In this document: positions 1-7,050 of the stretch, one piece after another
How positions within the stretch are numbered: position 1 is the first letter of the stretch
How the letters are laid out: each line of letters starts with the position of its first letter
NCBI GenBank assembly: GCA_002329645.1
Contig: DCTS01000043.1
Span: forward strand, 2,457-23,599
Length of the DNA: 21,143 bases
DNA from: Lachnoclostridium sp. UBA1434
GTDB lineage: Bacteria > Bacillota > Clostridia > Lachnospirales > Lachnospiraceae
Reading direction: 5' to 3'
Made by a program: the position numbers and the translations under genes
The notes under the pieces: generated by a model
What the model was told of the DNA's origin: nothing
Seen by the model: only the letters and a program-made list of their open reading frames with translations
Databases searched by the model: none

Positions 1-69
1 GCCGGCGTCGATATGAGCCATGATGCCGATGTTTCTAGTCCTCTCTAACGGATATTCTCTTTCTGCCAA
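1..69 (-). CDS. fusA: Elongation factor G, N-terminal 23 codons (partial)
   Basis: The reverse strand reads MAEREYPLERTRNIGIMAHI followed by DAG and then leaves the window. This is the start of elongation factor G, the ribosomal translocase GTPase, cut just inside the P-loop (AHIDAG, normally continuing KTT). The start is a TTG at 67-69, with an AAGGAGG ribosome binding site at 78-84, about 8 bases upstream. It is the last visible gene of the str operon, after rpsL and rpsG on the same strand. The identity is clear from the N-terminus, but nothing can be said about the rest of the protein. Confidence 0.93.
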   Translation of the reverse strand, partial: MAEREYPLERTRNIGIMAHIDAG

Positions 70-259
70 GGATAATTCCTCCTTAATTCAAGACAAGTGA
101 ACCTGGCATATGCTTCACTTGCATACTGACAAGGAATGACAAGTCATTCATTTATAACATGTTTCAAGTAATCGGAATGCTAAAATTCCTCTTATATCCG
201 GTACAACGCAGGAAACCCTGCCGTCAGTTGTCAAGAATCAAAGAAGAACATGCTTATAA
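70..259 (-). other. rpsG-fusA spacer with three hairpins
   Basis: This 190-base gap between two str-operon genes has no convincing gene. Three inverted repeats are visible: CAAGTGAA/TTCACTTG (94-101 with 114-121), GAATGAC/GTCATTC (134-140 with 143-149), and GCAGG/CCTGC flanked by CAAC/GTTG (204-230). None is followed by a T-run in the direction of transcription, so they do not look like ordinary intrinsic terminators. They could be RNA structures that affect processing or fusA translation; that role is inference. Confidence 0.5.
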
Positions 260-730
260 TTACCACCTGAAATGTGCAAACGCCTTGTTTGCTTCTGCCA
301 TCTTGTGCATATCTTCTTTTCTCTTAACTGCGGAACCGGTATTATTGGCTGCATCCATTATTTCATTGGCAAGCCTATCCTGCATGGTTTTTTCTCCGCG
401 CTTGCGGGCAAACAATGTAAGCCAGCGCAATGCAAGAGCCTGTCTTCTTTCAGGTCTGACCTCGACAGGTACCTGATAGGTAGCGCCACCGACTCTTCTT
501 GCTTTTACTTCAAGAACAGGCATGATGTTGTTCATTGCTTCCTCGAATACCTCTACGGCATCCTTGCCGGTCTTGGCTGCAACCTTCTCAAAAGCTCCGT
601 ATACAATCTTTTGCGCAGTACCCTTTTTGCCGTCCAACATTATATTGTTGATAAGCTTAGTTACAACCTTATTGTTGTATAACGGGTCCGCCAATACGTC
701 TCTTTTTTGTATATGTCCTTTTCTTGGCAC
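260..730 (-). CDS. rpsG: 30S ribosomal protein S7
   Basis: A 156-residue protein, the usual bacterial length, beginning MPRKGHIQKR and ending AFAHFRW. It carries the conserved S7 stretches KLINNIMLDGKK, VGGATYQVPVEVRPERR and ALRWL. S7 nucleates assembly of the 30S head by binding the 3' major domain of 16S rRNA and contacts mRNA near the E site. The start is a GTG at 728-730 with an AAGGAGGG site at 738-745. It lies between rpsL and fusA in the classic str order. In Escherichia coli S7 represses translation of its own operon; whether that occurs here is not shown by the sequence. Confidence 0.98.
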   Translation of the reverse strand: MPRKGHIQKRDVLADPLYNNKVVTKLINNIMLDGKKGTAQKIVYGAFEKVAAKTGKDAVEVFEEAMNNIMPVLEVKARRVGGATYQVPVEVRPERRQALALRWLTLFARKRGEKTMQDRLANEIMDAANNTGSAVKRKEDMHKMAEANKAFAHFRW

Positions 731-968
731 GTCTCTTCCCTCCTTAACATTACCTGACGGATGTCCGTCAGTTTATTAATTCCTCGGTACTCACAACAAG
801 TAAACCTAACAATGGTTCCTTGCTTAATTTGTGTTCGTGCTCAGCTTAATTCGTTTTCCATATGTGAATTGACCTAATTGTCAATCACCTTAATCTGTAA
901 CCCACAGAAATACAAATTAACGGAAATAAAAAATTAATCCGGCACTTAGCTTATACCTTGCTATTATT
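731..968 (-). other. rpsL-rpsG spacer with hairpins
   Basis: A 238-base gap inside the str operon with no supportable gene. A perfect 8-base inverted repeat CTGACGGA/TCCGTCAG (754-761 with 764-771) sits about 9 bases upstream of the rpsG ribosome binding site. A second stem near 864-889 pairs GTGA-TTGAC with GTCAATTCAC, with one bulged base. Neither is followed by a T-run. Position suggests a translational control element or processing structure for rpsG, but this is inference. Confidence 0.5.
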
Positions 969-1391
969 TTATTGCTTTGGCGCCTTAGGCCTCTTAGCAC
1001 CGTACTTGGAGCGTGCCTGTTTCCTGTTGGCAACACCTGCGGTATCAAGCGTACCTCTGATAATATGATACCTGGTACCGGGTAAATCCTTTACCCTGCC
1101 GCCTCTGATCAGTACCACACTATGCTCCTGAAGGTTATGGCCTTCGCCCGGGATGTAGCTGGTTACTTCAATACCATTGGAAAGACGTACCCTCGCAATC
1201 TTACGGAGTGCGGAATTAGGCTTCTTGGGTGTTGCAGTCCTTACTGCTGTGCAAACGCCACGTTTTTGGGGCGATGACACATCCGTGGACCTCTTTTTCA
1301 GTGAGTTAAATCCCTTCTGCAATGCAGGTGCGTTAGATTTATACTCTACTACTTTTCTGCCTTTCCTTACTAGCTGATTAAAAGTGGGCAT
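969..1391 (-). CDS. rpsL: 30S ribosomal protein S12
   Basis: A 140-residue S12 protein starting MPTFNQLVRKGRK. It contains the decoding-centre motifs TPKKPNSALRK and GGRVKDLPGTRYH and ends KRPKAPKQ. S12 lines the A-site decoding centre and controls fidelity. The lysines classically altered in streptomycin resistance (in KKPNS and RVKDLPG) are present as wild type. The ATG at 1389-1391 follows AGGAGGTG at 1400-1407. It is the first gene of the str operon here, with its own strong promoter about 130 bases upstream, so the operon is not fused to an rpoBC unit within this window. Confidence 0.98.
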   Translation of the reverse strand: MPTFNQLVRKGRKVVEYKSNAPALQKGFNSLKKRSTDVSSPQKRGVCTAVRTATPKKPNSALRKIARVRLSNGIEVTSYIPGEGHNLQEHSVVLIRGGRVKDLPGTRYHIIRGTLDTAGVANRKQARSKYGAKRPKAPKQ

Positions 1392-1522
1392 TAATTTTTC
1401 ACCTCCTGAATAAATTCATTGCTTTGTTTTCTGTGGTTTTGACTGCGCATTCGGATACTATATAAGCATCAGCAAAATGCGCACAAAAAATACATAGCAT
1501 GCAGAAATTTACACGCTAAATG

Positions 1523-1551
1523 ATTATACTTTTTTAATATGCAATTGTCAA
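1523..1551 (-). promoter_or_regulatory. Sigma-A promoter of the str operon
   Basis: The reverse strand has TTGACA (1546-1551), a 17-base spacer and TATAAT (1523-1528), an exact consensus vegetative promoter. It points at rpsL and leaves a leader of roughly 125 bases. Confidence 0.9.
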
Positions 1552-1555
1552 GAAT

Positions 1556-1612
1556 AAATTTATTTTTGCATGTCTGCAAAAATTTATTTTTGTACATATA
1601 AAATTTATTTCG
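1556..1612 (-). repeat. Three AT-rich direct repeats upstream of the str promoter
   Basis: AAATTTATTTTTG or a close variant occurs three times (about 1556-1568, 1579-1592 and 1600-1612), immediately upstream of the -35 box. Placement and A/T tracts fit an UP-element that binds the RNA polymerase alpha subunit, as expected for a strong ribosomal-protein promoter. Function is inferred. Confidence 0.5.
1562..1583. repeat. Perfect 9-base inverted repeat (possible operator)
   Basis: ATTTTTGCA (1562-1570) and TGCAAAAAT (1575-1583) are perfect inverted copies separated by TGTC, between the divergent rpsL and WYL-regulator genes. It could be a protein binding site for the neighbouring regulator or a DNA structure. 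It has no flanking features that would make it a convincing terminator. Confidence 0.4.
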
Positions 1613-1696
1613 TATTTTTGTACCGTCTTATTTAATCCCTTCCGCTATGCCTGAGAGCCGTACACAACCTGCAAATGCTTTCCCGCAGCACTAAAC

Positions 1697-1725
1697 TTGA
1701 TATTTGCATAGTGATATAGTAAGAT
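1697..1725 (+). promoter_or_regulatory. Possible promoter of the WYL regulator
   Basis: TTGATA (1697-1702), a 17-base spacer and TAAGAT (1720-1725) lie about 58 bases upstream of the GTG start. The -10 match is only moderate. Confidence 0.35.
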
Positions 1726-1782
1726 AAAGCTGAGTATCGGTAGTAATGTTATTCCTTATTGATATATAGGGGGGAAACGGTC

Positions 1783-2766
1783 GTGAAGGATATGGCTCAG
1801 ACAGAACGGCAGATTTTTATATTGCTCTTGCTTTCGGAGAACAAGCGGGGCTATACTGTCAATGATATTCATGAATCACTTAAAAAGTGGGATGTTGTCG
1901 TTGATAAGAAAACCATTATGCGTGATATCGATTCATTATCAGGTATATGCTTCATATCGGAGGAGGAGCGTAACGGGAAGACATATTATACCGCAGATAA
2001 ATTCAGGCTTCGTGATATTACCTTCACATCCTGCGAGCTTATATCCCTTGCGTTTTTACTGGAGCTTTTAAAGCCCTATCAATATATGACAATGGGGAGG
2101 ACCTCCCGTGAGCTTATACATAAGCTTCTTGACAATACCACCAATTTAAACAGGGAGTTCATAAAACATTTCTCAGGGCTCGTTACTATTAATACCAATA
2201 ACTATGTAAGTGACGACGTTAATCCTGAGATTGAGACCAGGCTGCAGGAGGCAATAAGGGATAAAAACAAGATCAGGATAATATATCACAGCTTTGGAAG
2301 GGATGAGGTTACCATCCGCGTAATCCATCCATATGAATTATGTATTAATGATGGCGCATTAAGTGTCGTCGGCTACTGTGAATTAAGGAACGATATCCGG
2401 GACTTCAGGGTTTCCAGAATCCTTGCACTAACCGGTTTGGATGAGAAGTTTACAATCCTGCCGGATTACTTTAACGGTAAGGAACGGCGCAAGTTCATTC
2501 ATCTGTCCGGGAGTACTGTGGAGCAGATAATTATTGCCTTTGATAAGCAGACCTCCAAATACATATTGGAATATGAAGCGGAGCTTGCAGATGAAATTGT
2601 TAAAACAGATGATGGCATTACCTTTATCAGAAACACCGCCGTTACCGACGAGCTGATACGATGGATTCTTCAATTCGGTCACGGAGCCAGGGTGCTGAAT
2701 CCCTCACACCTTAAGGAACGGATATGTCAGGAGCTGAAGAAAAGCCTGGAGCATTATGAGGCATGA
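1783..2766 (+). CDS. WYL-domain transcriptional regulator
   Basis: A 327-residue protein if translation starts at the GTG at 1783, preceded by an AGGGGGG site (about 1768-1774). An in-frame TTG at 1759 lies upstream of that site and is less likely. Residues 1-70 form a winged helix-turn-helix (TERQIFILLLLSEN, then KKTIMRDIDSL). The middle holds a WYL-type ligand domain: IRIIYHSFGRDE, VIHPYELCINDGALSVVGYC and DIRDFRVSRI. The C-terminal part, with KERICQELKKSLEH, resembles the WCX extension. The Trp-Tyr-Leu signature itself is replaced by Leu-Ser-Val. WYL proteins are DNA-binding regulators that often sense nucleic acid or nucleotide ligands; target and ligand are unknown here. The gene is divergent from the str operon and is followed by a repeat array that includes its own stop codon region. 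Confidence 0.85.
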   Translation: MKDMAQTERQIFILLLLSENKRGYTVNDIHESLKKWDVVVDKKTIMRDIDSLSGICFISEEERNGKTYYTADKFRLRDITFTSCELISLAFLLELLKPYQYMTMGRTSRELIHKLLDNTTNLNREFIKHFSGLVTINTNNYVSDDVNPEIETRLQEAIRDKNKIRIIYHSFGRDEVTIRVIHPYELCINDGALSVVGYCELRNDIRDFRVSRILALTGLDEKFTILPDYFNGKERRKFIHLSGSTVEQIIIAFDKQTSKYILEYEAELADEIVKTDDGITFIRNTAVTDELIRWILQFGHGARVLNPSHLKERICQELKKSLEHYEA

Positions 2767-2866
2767 AAAGCCTGAAGCATTATAAGATATGAAAAGCCCC
2801 GGGCATTATGAGATATAAAAGCCGAGGTATTATGCGGCTTAACAGCCCGGAGCATTATTATGTATG
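2739..2866 (+). repeat. 26-nt degenerate tandem repeats overlapping a gene end
   Basis: About five head-to-tail copies of a unit resembling GAAAAGCCTGGAGCATTATG plus AGATAT: 2739-2764, 2765-2790, 2791-2816, about 2817-2841 and about 2842-2866. The first copy encodes the last residues of the WYL regulator, and its stop codon spans the junction with copy 2. The later copies diverge in ways that allow hairpins AAGCCG/CGGCTT (2819-2840) and AGCCCG/CGGGCT (2845-2873), possibly weak transcription barriers. The unit is not a multiple of three, so copy-number change would affect only what lies downstream of the stop. Confidence 0.75.
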
Positions 2867-2936
2867 ACGGGCTTAAGTACATTTTAGTACATTTAAGTTA
2901 CAATTTTAGACAATCGAAAAAAATTATAAAAAGTTG

Positions 2937-2965
2937 TTGACATATAATGGGGTATTGTATATACT
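2937..2965 (+). promoter_or_regulatory. Promoter of the trpB2 T-box transcript
   Basis: TTGACA (2937-2942), a 17-base spacer and TATACT (2960-2965) form a near-consensus vegetative promoter directly upstream of the T-box leader. Confidence 0.85.
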
Positions 2966-2971
2966 AGAGCA

Positions 2972-3267
2972 AAACCAAATATTAGTGCTGCTTAAACCGT
3001 TGAGTAAGAATAGTAGATAGGGCGAATCATTTTCAGAGAACCGCAGAGGGTGGAATTGCGGTAATGAATGCCATATTGAATGGACTTACGAGGGCAGGAA
3101 GAAAGGTTGAGACCGAGTAATGCCTGACGGAAACTCCATCCGTTAACAAGGGAGCATATATGATTGTATATGGAATGAGTGGGTGCGTATGCACCAAACC
3201 GGGTGGTACCGCAGGAGCGATATATAGCTTCTGTCCCAGTAGATTGCTGGGACGGGAGCTTTTTTAT
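2972..3267 (+). promoter_or_regulatory. T-box riboswitch, tryptophan specifier UGG
   Basis: This is a transcription-attenuation leader that senses uncharged tRNA. Stem I begins near GTTGAGTAAG, with the AGTA (about 3013-3016) of the specifier-loop S-turn. On the 3' side comes GAA followed by TGG at 3081-3083, a purine, then CTTAC, which pairs back with GTAAG. This places UGG, the Trp codon, as specifier. A distal stem-I element GGTGGAATTGCGG is present. The T-box sequence GGGTGGTACCGC lies at 3201-3212, with the tRNA-acceptor bulge TGGT at 3204-3207. A terminator follows. Uncharged tRNA-Trp should stabilise the antiterminator and let transcription reach trpB2. Confidence 0.95.
3226..3266 (+). 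terminator. Conditional terminator of the trpB2 T-box
   Basis: GTCCCAG (3233-3239) pairs with CTGGGAC (3247-3253), extended by AGCT and G-U pairs to about 14 base pairs, and is followed by seven T residues (3260-3266). Confidence 0.93.
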
Positions 3268-3374
3268 TGAATAAGAAGCTAAGGGGAATTTTCTTATTCA
3301 ATATATACAACATCAATAAATTGGCGGCAATTCCGTCATACAACATTTAATTAATTTAAAGGGAGGAAACAAAA

Positions 3375-4742
3375 ATGGCTGTAAAAATTCCGCACAGACT
3401 ATATCTATCAGAAGATGAGATGCCGAAAAAGTGGTACAACATGCGGGCAGATATGAAAAATCTGCCGGATCCTCTTCTTAATCCTGCTACTCTGGAGCCG
3501 GTTAAGACAGAAGATCTCTATCCTGTATTCTGCGAAAAGCTCGCACAGCAGGAAATGGATGAAAAAACAAGGTATTTTGAGATTCCGGAGGACATCCAGG
3601 AGTTTTACAGGATGTTCCGCCCCTCACCCCTTATCAGGGCTTATAACCTGGAAAAGGCTCTTGGTACTCCTGCCAGAATATATTATAAATATGAAGGCAA
3701 TAATACCTCAGGGAGCCATAAGCTTAATTCCGCAATAGCACAGGCATATTATGCTAAGGAGCAGGGTCTTGCAGGACTTACAACCGAAACGGGTGCCGGA
3801 CAGTGGGGAACCGCACTTGCCGAGGCCTGCTCATACTATAAGCTGCCTTTGACAGTATTCATGGTTAAGGTATCATATGAGCAAAAGCCCTTCAGAAAAA
3901 CCGTAATGCAGACCTTTGGCGCGGATATACTTGCAAGCCCAAGCAATACAACCAATGTCGGAAGGATGATTCTTGAGAAGAATCCGGATACAACCGGAAG
4001 TCTTGGATGTGCCATATCGGAAGCTATTGAAAAAGCGGTTTCAACCCAAGGCTATCGTTACGTCCTTGGTTCCGTACTTAGCCAGGTTCTGCTCCACCAA
4101 TCCATTATAGGCCTGGAATCTAAGCTGGCTATGGAAAAGCTGGATGAATACCCTGATATTATTATTGGCTGTGCCGGCGGAGGCTCAAACCTGGGAGGCT
4201 TAATTGCCCCCTTCATGCAGGATAAGCTTACGGGCAAAGCCAATCCGCAAATTATTGCAGTGGAGCCGGCTTCCTGTCCATCCTTTACACGCGGCAAATA
4301 TGCATATGATTTTTGCGATACGGGCAAGGTTACTCCCCTGGCAAAAATGTATACCCTGGGCTCAAGCTTCATTCCATCCGCAAATCACGCAGGAGGCTTA
4401 AGGTATCACGGTATGTCACCTATATTATCCAAGCTTTATCATGACGGTTATATGGATGCTGTTGCAGTTGAGCAAACGAAGGTTTTCGATGCAGCCATAT
4501 TCTTTGCAAAGGAAGAGACCATACTGCCTGCTCCAGAATCTGCCCATGCTATCAGAGCAGCTATCGACGAAGCAATTAAATGCAGGGAAACCGGAGAGGC
4601 AAAAACCATATTGTTCGGGCTTACAGGTACGGGTTACTTTGATATGACCGCATATGGTGCATATTTGAACGGTACAATGACGGATTACATTCCGACTGAT
4701 GAAGACCTTCAAAAGGGCTTTGATGAACTGCCTAAGGTATGA
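3375..4742 (+). CDS. trpB: Tryptophan synthase beta chain, TrpB2 type
   Basis: A 455-residue PLP enzyme, longer than the roughly 400 residues of ordinary TrpB1 and typical of the TrpB2 group, with its N-terminal segment KIPHRLYLSEDEMPKKWYN. Tryptophan synthase beta joins indole and serine to make tryptophan. Visible motifs are the PLP lysine in GSHKLNSA (about K116), ETGAGQWG with the catalytic glutamate (about E138), and the phosphate-binding GCAGGGSN (about 265-272). A GGGAGG site (3361-3366) precedes the ATG. No trpA or other trp gene is adjacent, so a stand-alone, indole-salvaging role is plausible, as proposed for other TrpB2 proteins. Expression is controlled by the Trp T-box directly upstream, which supports the assignment. 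TrpB2-like enzymes with other substrates exist, so exact chemistry is not proven. Confidence 0.92.
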   Translation: MAVKIPHRLYLSEDEMPKKWYNMRADMKNLPDPLLNPATLEPVKTEDLYPVFCEKLAQQEMDEKTRYFEIPEDIQEFYRMFRPSPLIRAYNLEKALGTPARIYYKYEGNNTSGSHKLNSAIAQAYYAKEQGLAGLTTETGAGQWGTALAEACSYYKLPLTVFMVKVSYEQKPFRKTVMQTFGADILASPSNTTNVGRMILEKNPDTTGSLGCAISEAIEKAVSTQGYRYVLGSVLSQVLLHQSIIGLESKLAMEKLDEYPDIIIGCAGGGSNLGGLIAPFMQDKLTGKANPQIIAVEPASCPSFTRGKYAYDFCDTGKVTPLAKMYTLGSSFIPSANHAGGLRYHGMSPILSKLYHDGYMDAVAVEQTKVFDAAIFFAKEETILPAPESAHAIRAAIDEAIKCRETGEAKTILFGLTGTGYFDMTAYGAYLNGTMTDYIPTDEDLQKGFDELPKV

Positions 4743-4821
4743 AAAAATGGCTTGAATAATAGACTTATATATATGACTTACTCATTGTTTATCTTACTTG
4801 CATATGTATCCTCCGCCATGT

Positions 4822-4886
4822 TTGAAGCGGGACTATAGAAATGTAATACTTCCATATTAAATGGATATGTATTGCAGCAGCTTCAA
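4822..4886. other. Nested inverted repeat downstream of trpB2
   Basis: TTGAAGC (4822-4828) pairs with GCTTCAA (4880-4886). It encloses a second stem, AATAC-TCCAT with ATGGA-GTATT (4845-4873). There is no T-run, so it is not a classical terminator. It may be a 3'-end structure of the trpB2 transcript. Confidence 0.4.
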
Positions 4887-4915
4887 TAATACATGTTTCT
4901 TTCCGCTGTCGTGTA

Positions 4916-4924
4916 TGTTATAAT
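4916..4924 (+). promoter_or_regulatory. Extended -10 promoter for the sigma factor gene
   Basis: TGTTATAAT gives a consensus -10 (4919-4924) with the TG extension. The -35 region (TTTCTT, 4896-4901) is weak, which is usual for extended -10 promoters. It lies about 95 bases upstream of the start codon. Confidence 0.6.
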
Positions 4925-5019
4925 CTGCTTATCAGATACGCCAACAGCAAAATCGGCTTATAGCATGACATATTCCGGAAAGTGCGGATGTACTGAATTC
5001 AAAAGATGGAGGATAAGCA

Positions 5020-6135
5020 ATGAGTGAGCGCCAGGTGATTTTGGATGAAAAAATCAGGGAGTTAATATTATCCGCCAACAAACACAATGATGTACTGGAA
5101 CTGGAAAGTATAAACGCATTAATATCGGAATTTAACCTGAACAGCAAGCAAATCGATACGCTGTATGATCAGCTTGAATCCTGTGATATTGTAGTGCTTG
5201 ACCCTTCCATGGAAGATGAAGCGGCTCAGAAGGATATTGAGGATATTGAAAAAATTACTGATGTGCCGGAGGATGACATTATATCTGAGCTGCCATCCTC
5301 CGCCGCATCTGACGACCCGGTACATCTTTACCTTAAGGAAATCGGCAGCTACCCTCTTCTATCCCTATCGGATGAGATTGAGCTGTCAAGGAGAATTGAA
5401 CAGGGAGATGAATCTGCCAGGCAGCAGCTGGCCGAATCTAATCTTCGCCTGGTAGTAAGCATTGCAAAAAGATATATCGGAAGAGGGCTTTCATTCCTGG
5501 ACTTAATTCAGGAAGGGAACTTAGGGCTTATAAAAGCAGTGGAAAAATACGACTACACCAAGGGTTTTAAATTCAGCACCTATGCCACATGGTGGATCAG
5601 ACAGGCAATTACAAGATCTATAGCAGATCAGTCCAGAACCATACGTATCCCCGTACATATGTCGGAAATCATTAATAAAACCTACCGGATTCAAAGAACA
5701 CTGCTTCAGGAGCTGGGCAGGGAGCCATCCGACCAGGAGCTGTCAGAGGCTCTTAAGATGCCGGTTGAAAAGGTAAGGGAAGTCCTGAAGGTCTCTGCCG
5801 ACCCAATATCTCTTGACACTCCTATAGGTGAAGAGGATGACAGCCACCTTGGAGATTTTATTAGTGACGATAACATAACCGGACCTGAAGATGCGGCATC
5901 CTTCACCCTACTCAGAGAGCAGATATCCCGGCTTTTGGATACTCTGACCGAGAGGGAACAGCGTGTCCTTACGATGCGCTTCGGACTTAAGGACGGCAGG
6001 CCCCGCACACTTGAGGAGGTCGGGAAGGAATTCAATGTGACACGGGAGAGAATACGTCAGATAGAAGCAAAAGCCCTTCGTAAGCTTCGCCACCCCAGCA
6101 GGGCTAAGATGCTCAAAGGCTTTGAGATAATATAG
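5020..6135 (+). CDS. rpoD: RNA polymerase primary-type sigma factor (SigA/RpoD)
   Basis: A 371-residue sigma-70 family protein. Residues 1-60 form a region 1.1-like helical segment, followed by an acidic linker. Region 1.2 is DDPVHLYLKEIGSYPLLS (about 98-115). Region 2 runs about 138-211, with the core-binding stretch DLIQEGNLGLIKAVEKYD and the -10 recognition helix TYATWWIRQAITRSIADQ. Region 3 spans about 215-290. Region 4 (about 300-371) has LTEREQRVLTMRFGL and the -35 helix-turn-helix EEVGKEFNVTRERIRQIEAK. These match the housekeeping sigma of low-GC Gram-positives and the consensus promoters seen nearby. GGAGG lies 8 bases before the ATG. dnaG, its usual clostridial neighbour, is not beside it; the gene instead follows trpB2 and precedes plsC. 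It could be a second SigA-like factor. Confidence 0.93.
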   Translation: MSERQVILDEKIRELILSANKHNDVLELESINALISEFNLNSKQIDTLYDQLESCDIVVLDPSMEDEAAQKDIEDIEKITDVPEDDIISELPSSAASDDPVHLYLKEIGSYPLLSLSDEIELSRRIEQGDESARQQLAESNLRLVVSIAKRYIGRGLSFLDLIQEGNLGLIKAVEKYDYTKGFKFSTYATWWIRQAITRSIADQSRTIRIPVHMSEIINKTYRIQRTLLQELGREPSDQELSEALKMPVEKVREVLKVSADPISLDTPIGEEDDSHLGDFISDDNITGPEDAASFTLLREQISRLLDTLTEREQRVLTMRFGLKDGRPRTLEEVGKEFNVTRERIRQIEAKALRKLRHPSRAKMLKGFEII

Positions 6136-6151
6136 TTTGAAAGGATATTTA

Positions 6152-6877
6152 ATGAAGAGAATTATTTTAATGGTCATACGAAGCATATTCAACCTTCCGT
6201 TCTGGATGATACGCCTGTACAGACTCGGCAATGCAGAAAAATATAATGCTGAAACCAGATATGCATTTCTTCATAGAGTCACGCCGATTGCAATAAGACG
6301 CGGACGGATAAAAATACTGTGTACCGGGCTGGAAAACCTGCCCCGGGAGACCGGTTATGTCATTTTTCCGAATCATCAGGGCATGTTTGACGTACTGGCT
6401 TTTATCCAGACACATGAAAGACCATTTGTTACAGTCATGAAAAAGGAAGTTAAGAAGAATTTCTTCCTGCAAATGATAGTAAATATTTTTCAGGCGGAGG
6501 TAATCGACAGGGAGGATATACGTCAATCCATGCAGGTAATAATGAATATGACAAGGCGTGTACAAAAGGGTGAAAATTTTATTATTTTTGCCGAGGGCAC
6601 ACGTTCACGAAATGGCAACGAACTGCTGGATTTTAAGGGCGGAAGCTTTAAGAGCGCCATGAATGCAAAATGCCCTATTGTTCCTGTTGCCCTTATAGAT
6701 TCCTACAAAGCCTTTGATTCCGGCTCCATAGCTAAACTGACAGTACAAATCCACTACCTGAAGCCTCTGTATTATGAGGATTATAAGGACATGAGATCTA
6801 CAGAGATTGCACAATACGTTTCTTCTATAATCAGGGAAGAGATTAAAAATCGCCTTGCGCCTGATAATATTTCTTAG
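6152..6877 (+). CDS. plsC: 1-acyl-sn-glycerol-3-phosphate acyltransferase
   Basis: A 241-residue membrane-associated acyltransferase that converts lysophosphatidic acid to phosphatidic acid in phospholipid synthesis. The family HX4D motif is NHQGMFD (H75, D80), and the substrate-binding EGTR motif is in FAEGTRSRNG (about 148-151). A conserved CPIVPVAL follows. The hydrophobic N-terminus (IILMVIRSIFNLPFWMI) can anchor it to the membrane. I chose the ATG at 6152 because AAAGGA precedes it by 6 bases; an in-frame TTG at 6137 lies too close to the sigma gene stop. With only 16 bases between the genes it is probably co-transcribed with the sigma factor. Confidence 0.9.
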   Translation: MKRIILMVIRSIFNLPFWMIRLYRLGNAEKYNAETRYAFLHRVTPIAIRRGRIKILCTGLENLPRETGYVIFPNHQGMFDVLAFIQTHERPFVTVMKKEVKKNFFLQMIVNIFQAEVIDREDIRQSMQVIMNMTRRVQKGENFIIFAEGTRSRNGNELLDFKGGSFKSAMNAKCPIVPVALIDSYKAFDSGSIAKLTVQIHYLKPLYYEDYKDMRSTEIAQYVSSIIREEIKNRLAPDNIS

Positions 6878-6968
6878 ACTATCTTTTATCTTTTTTTTCA
6901 CTCATTTCTCATATTAGCTCATATATTGTATATTGGTTACATATAATGGTTATTATGTAAGCAAATGG

Positions 6969-6997
6969 TTGATTTTCCTGTTATCATAAGCTATAAT
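6969..6997 (+). promoter_or_regulatory. Promoter of the SH3/SleB hydrolase gene
   Basis: TTGATT (6969-6974), a 17-base spacer and TATAAT (6992-6997) lie about 53 bases before the start codon. The match suggests sigma-A rather than a sporulation sigma factor. Confidence 0.7.
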
Positions 6998-7050
6998 AGC
7001 TAAGTATCATGTTATAAATATTTTGTAATCTTTATATCGGAAGGTGTAAG

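Noticed and set aside
272..779. Plus-strand ORFs over rpsG
   Set aside because: They are antisense to a certain ribosomal-protein gene and have no start signals or family resemblance.
2739..2866. CRISPR array
   Set aside because: The 26-nt units are directly adjacent, without unique spacers, and are degenerate.
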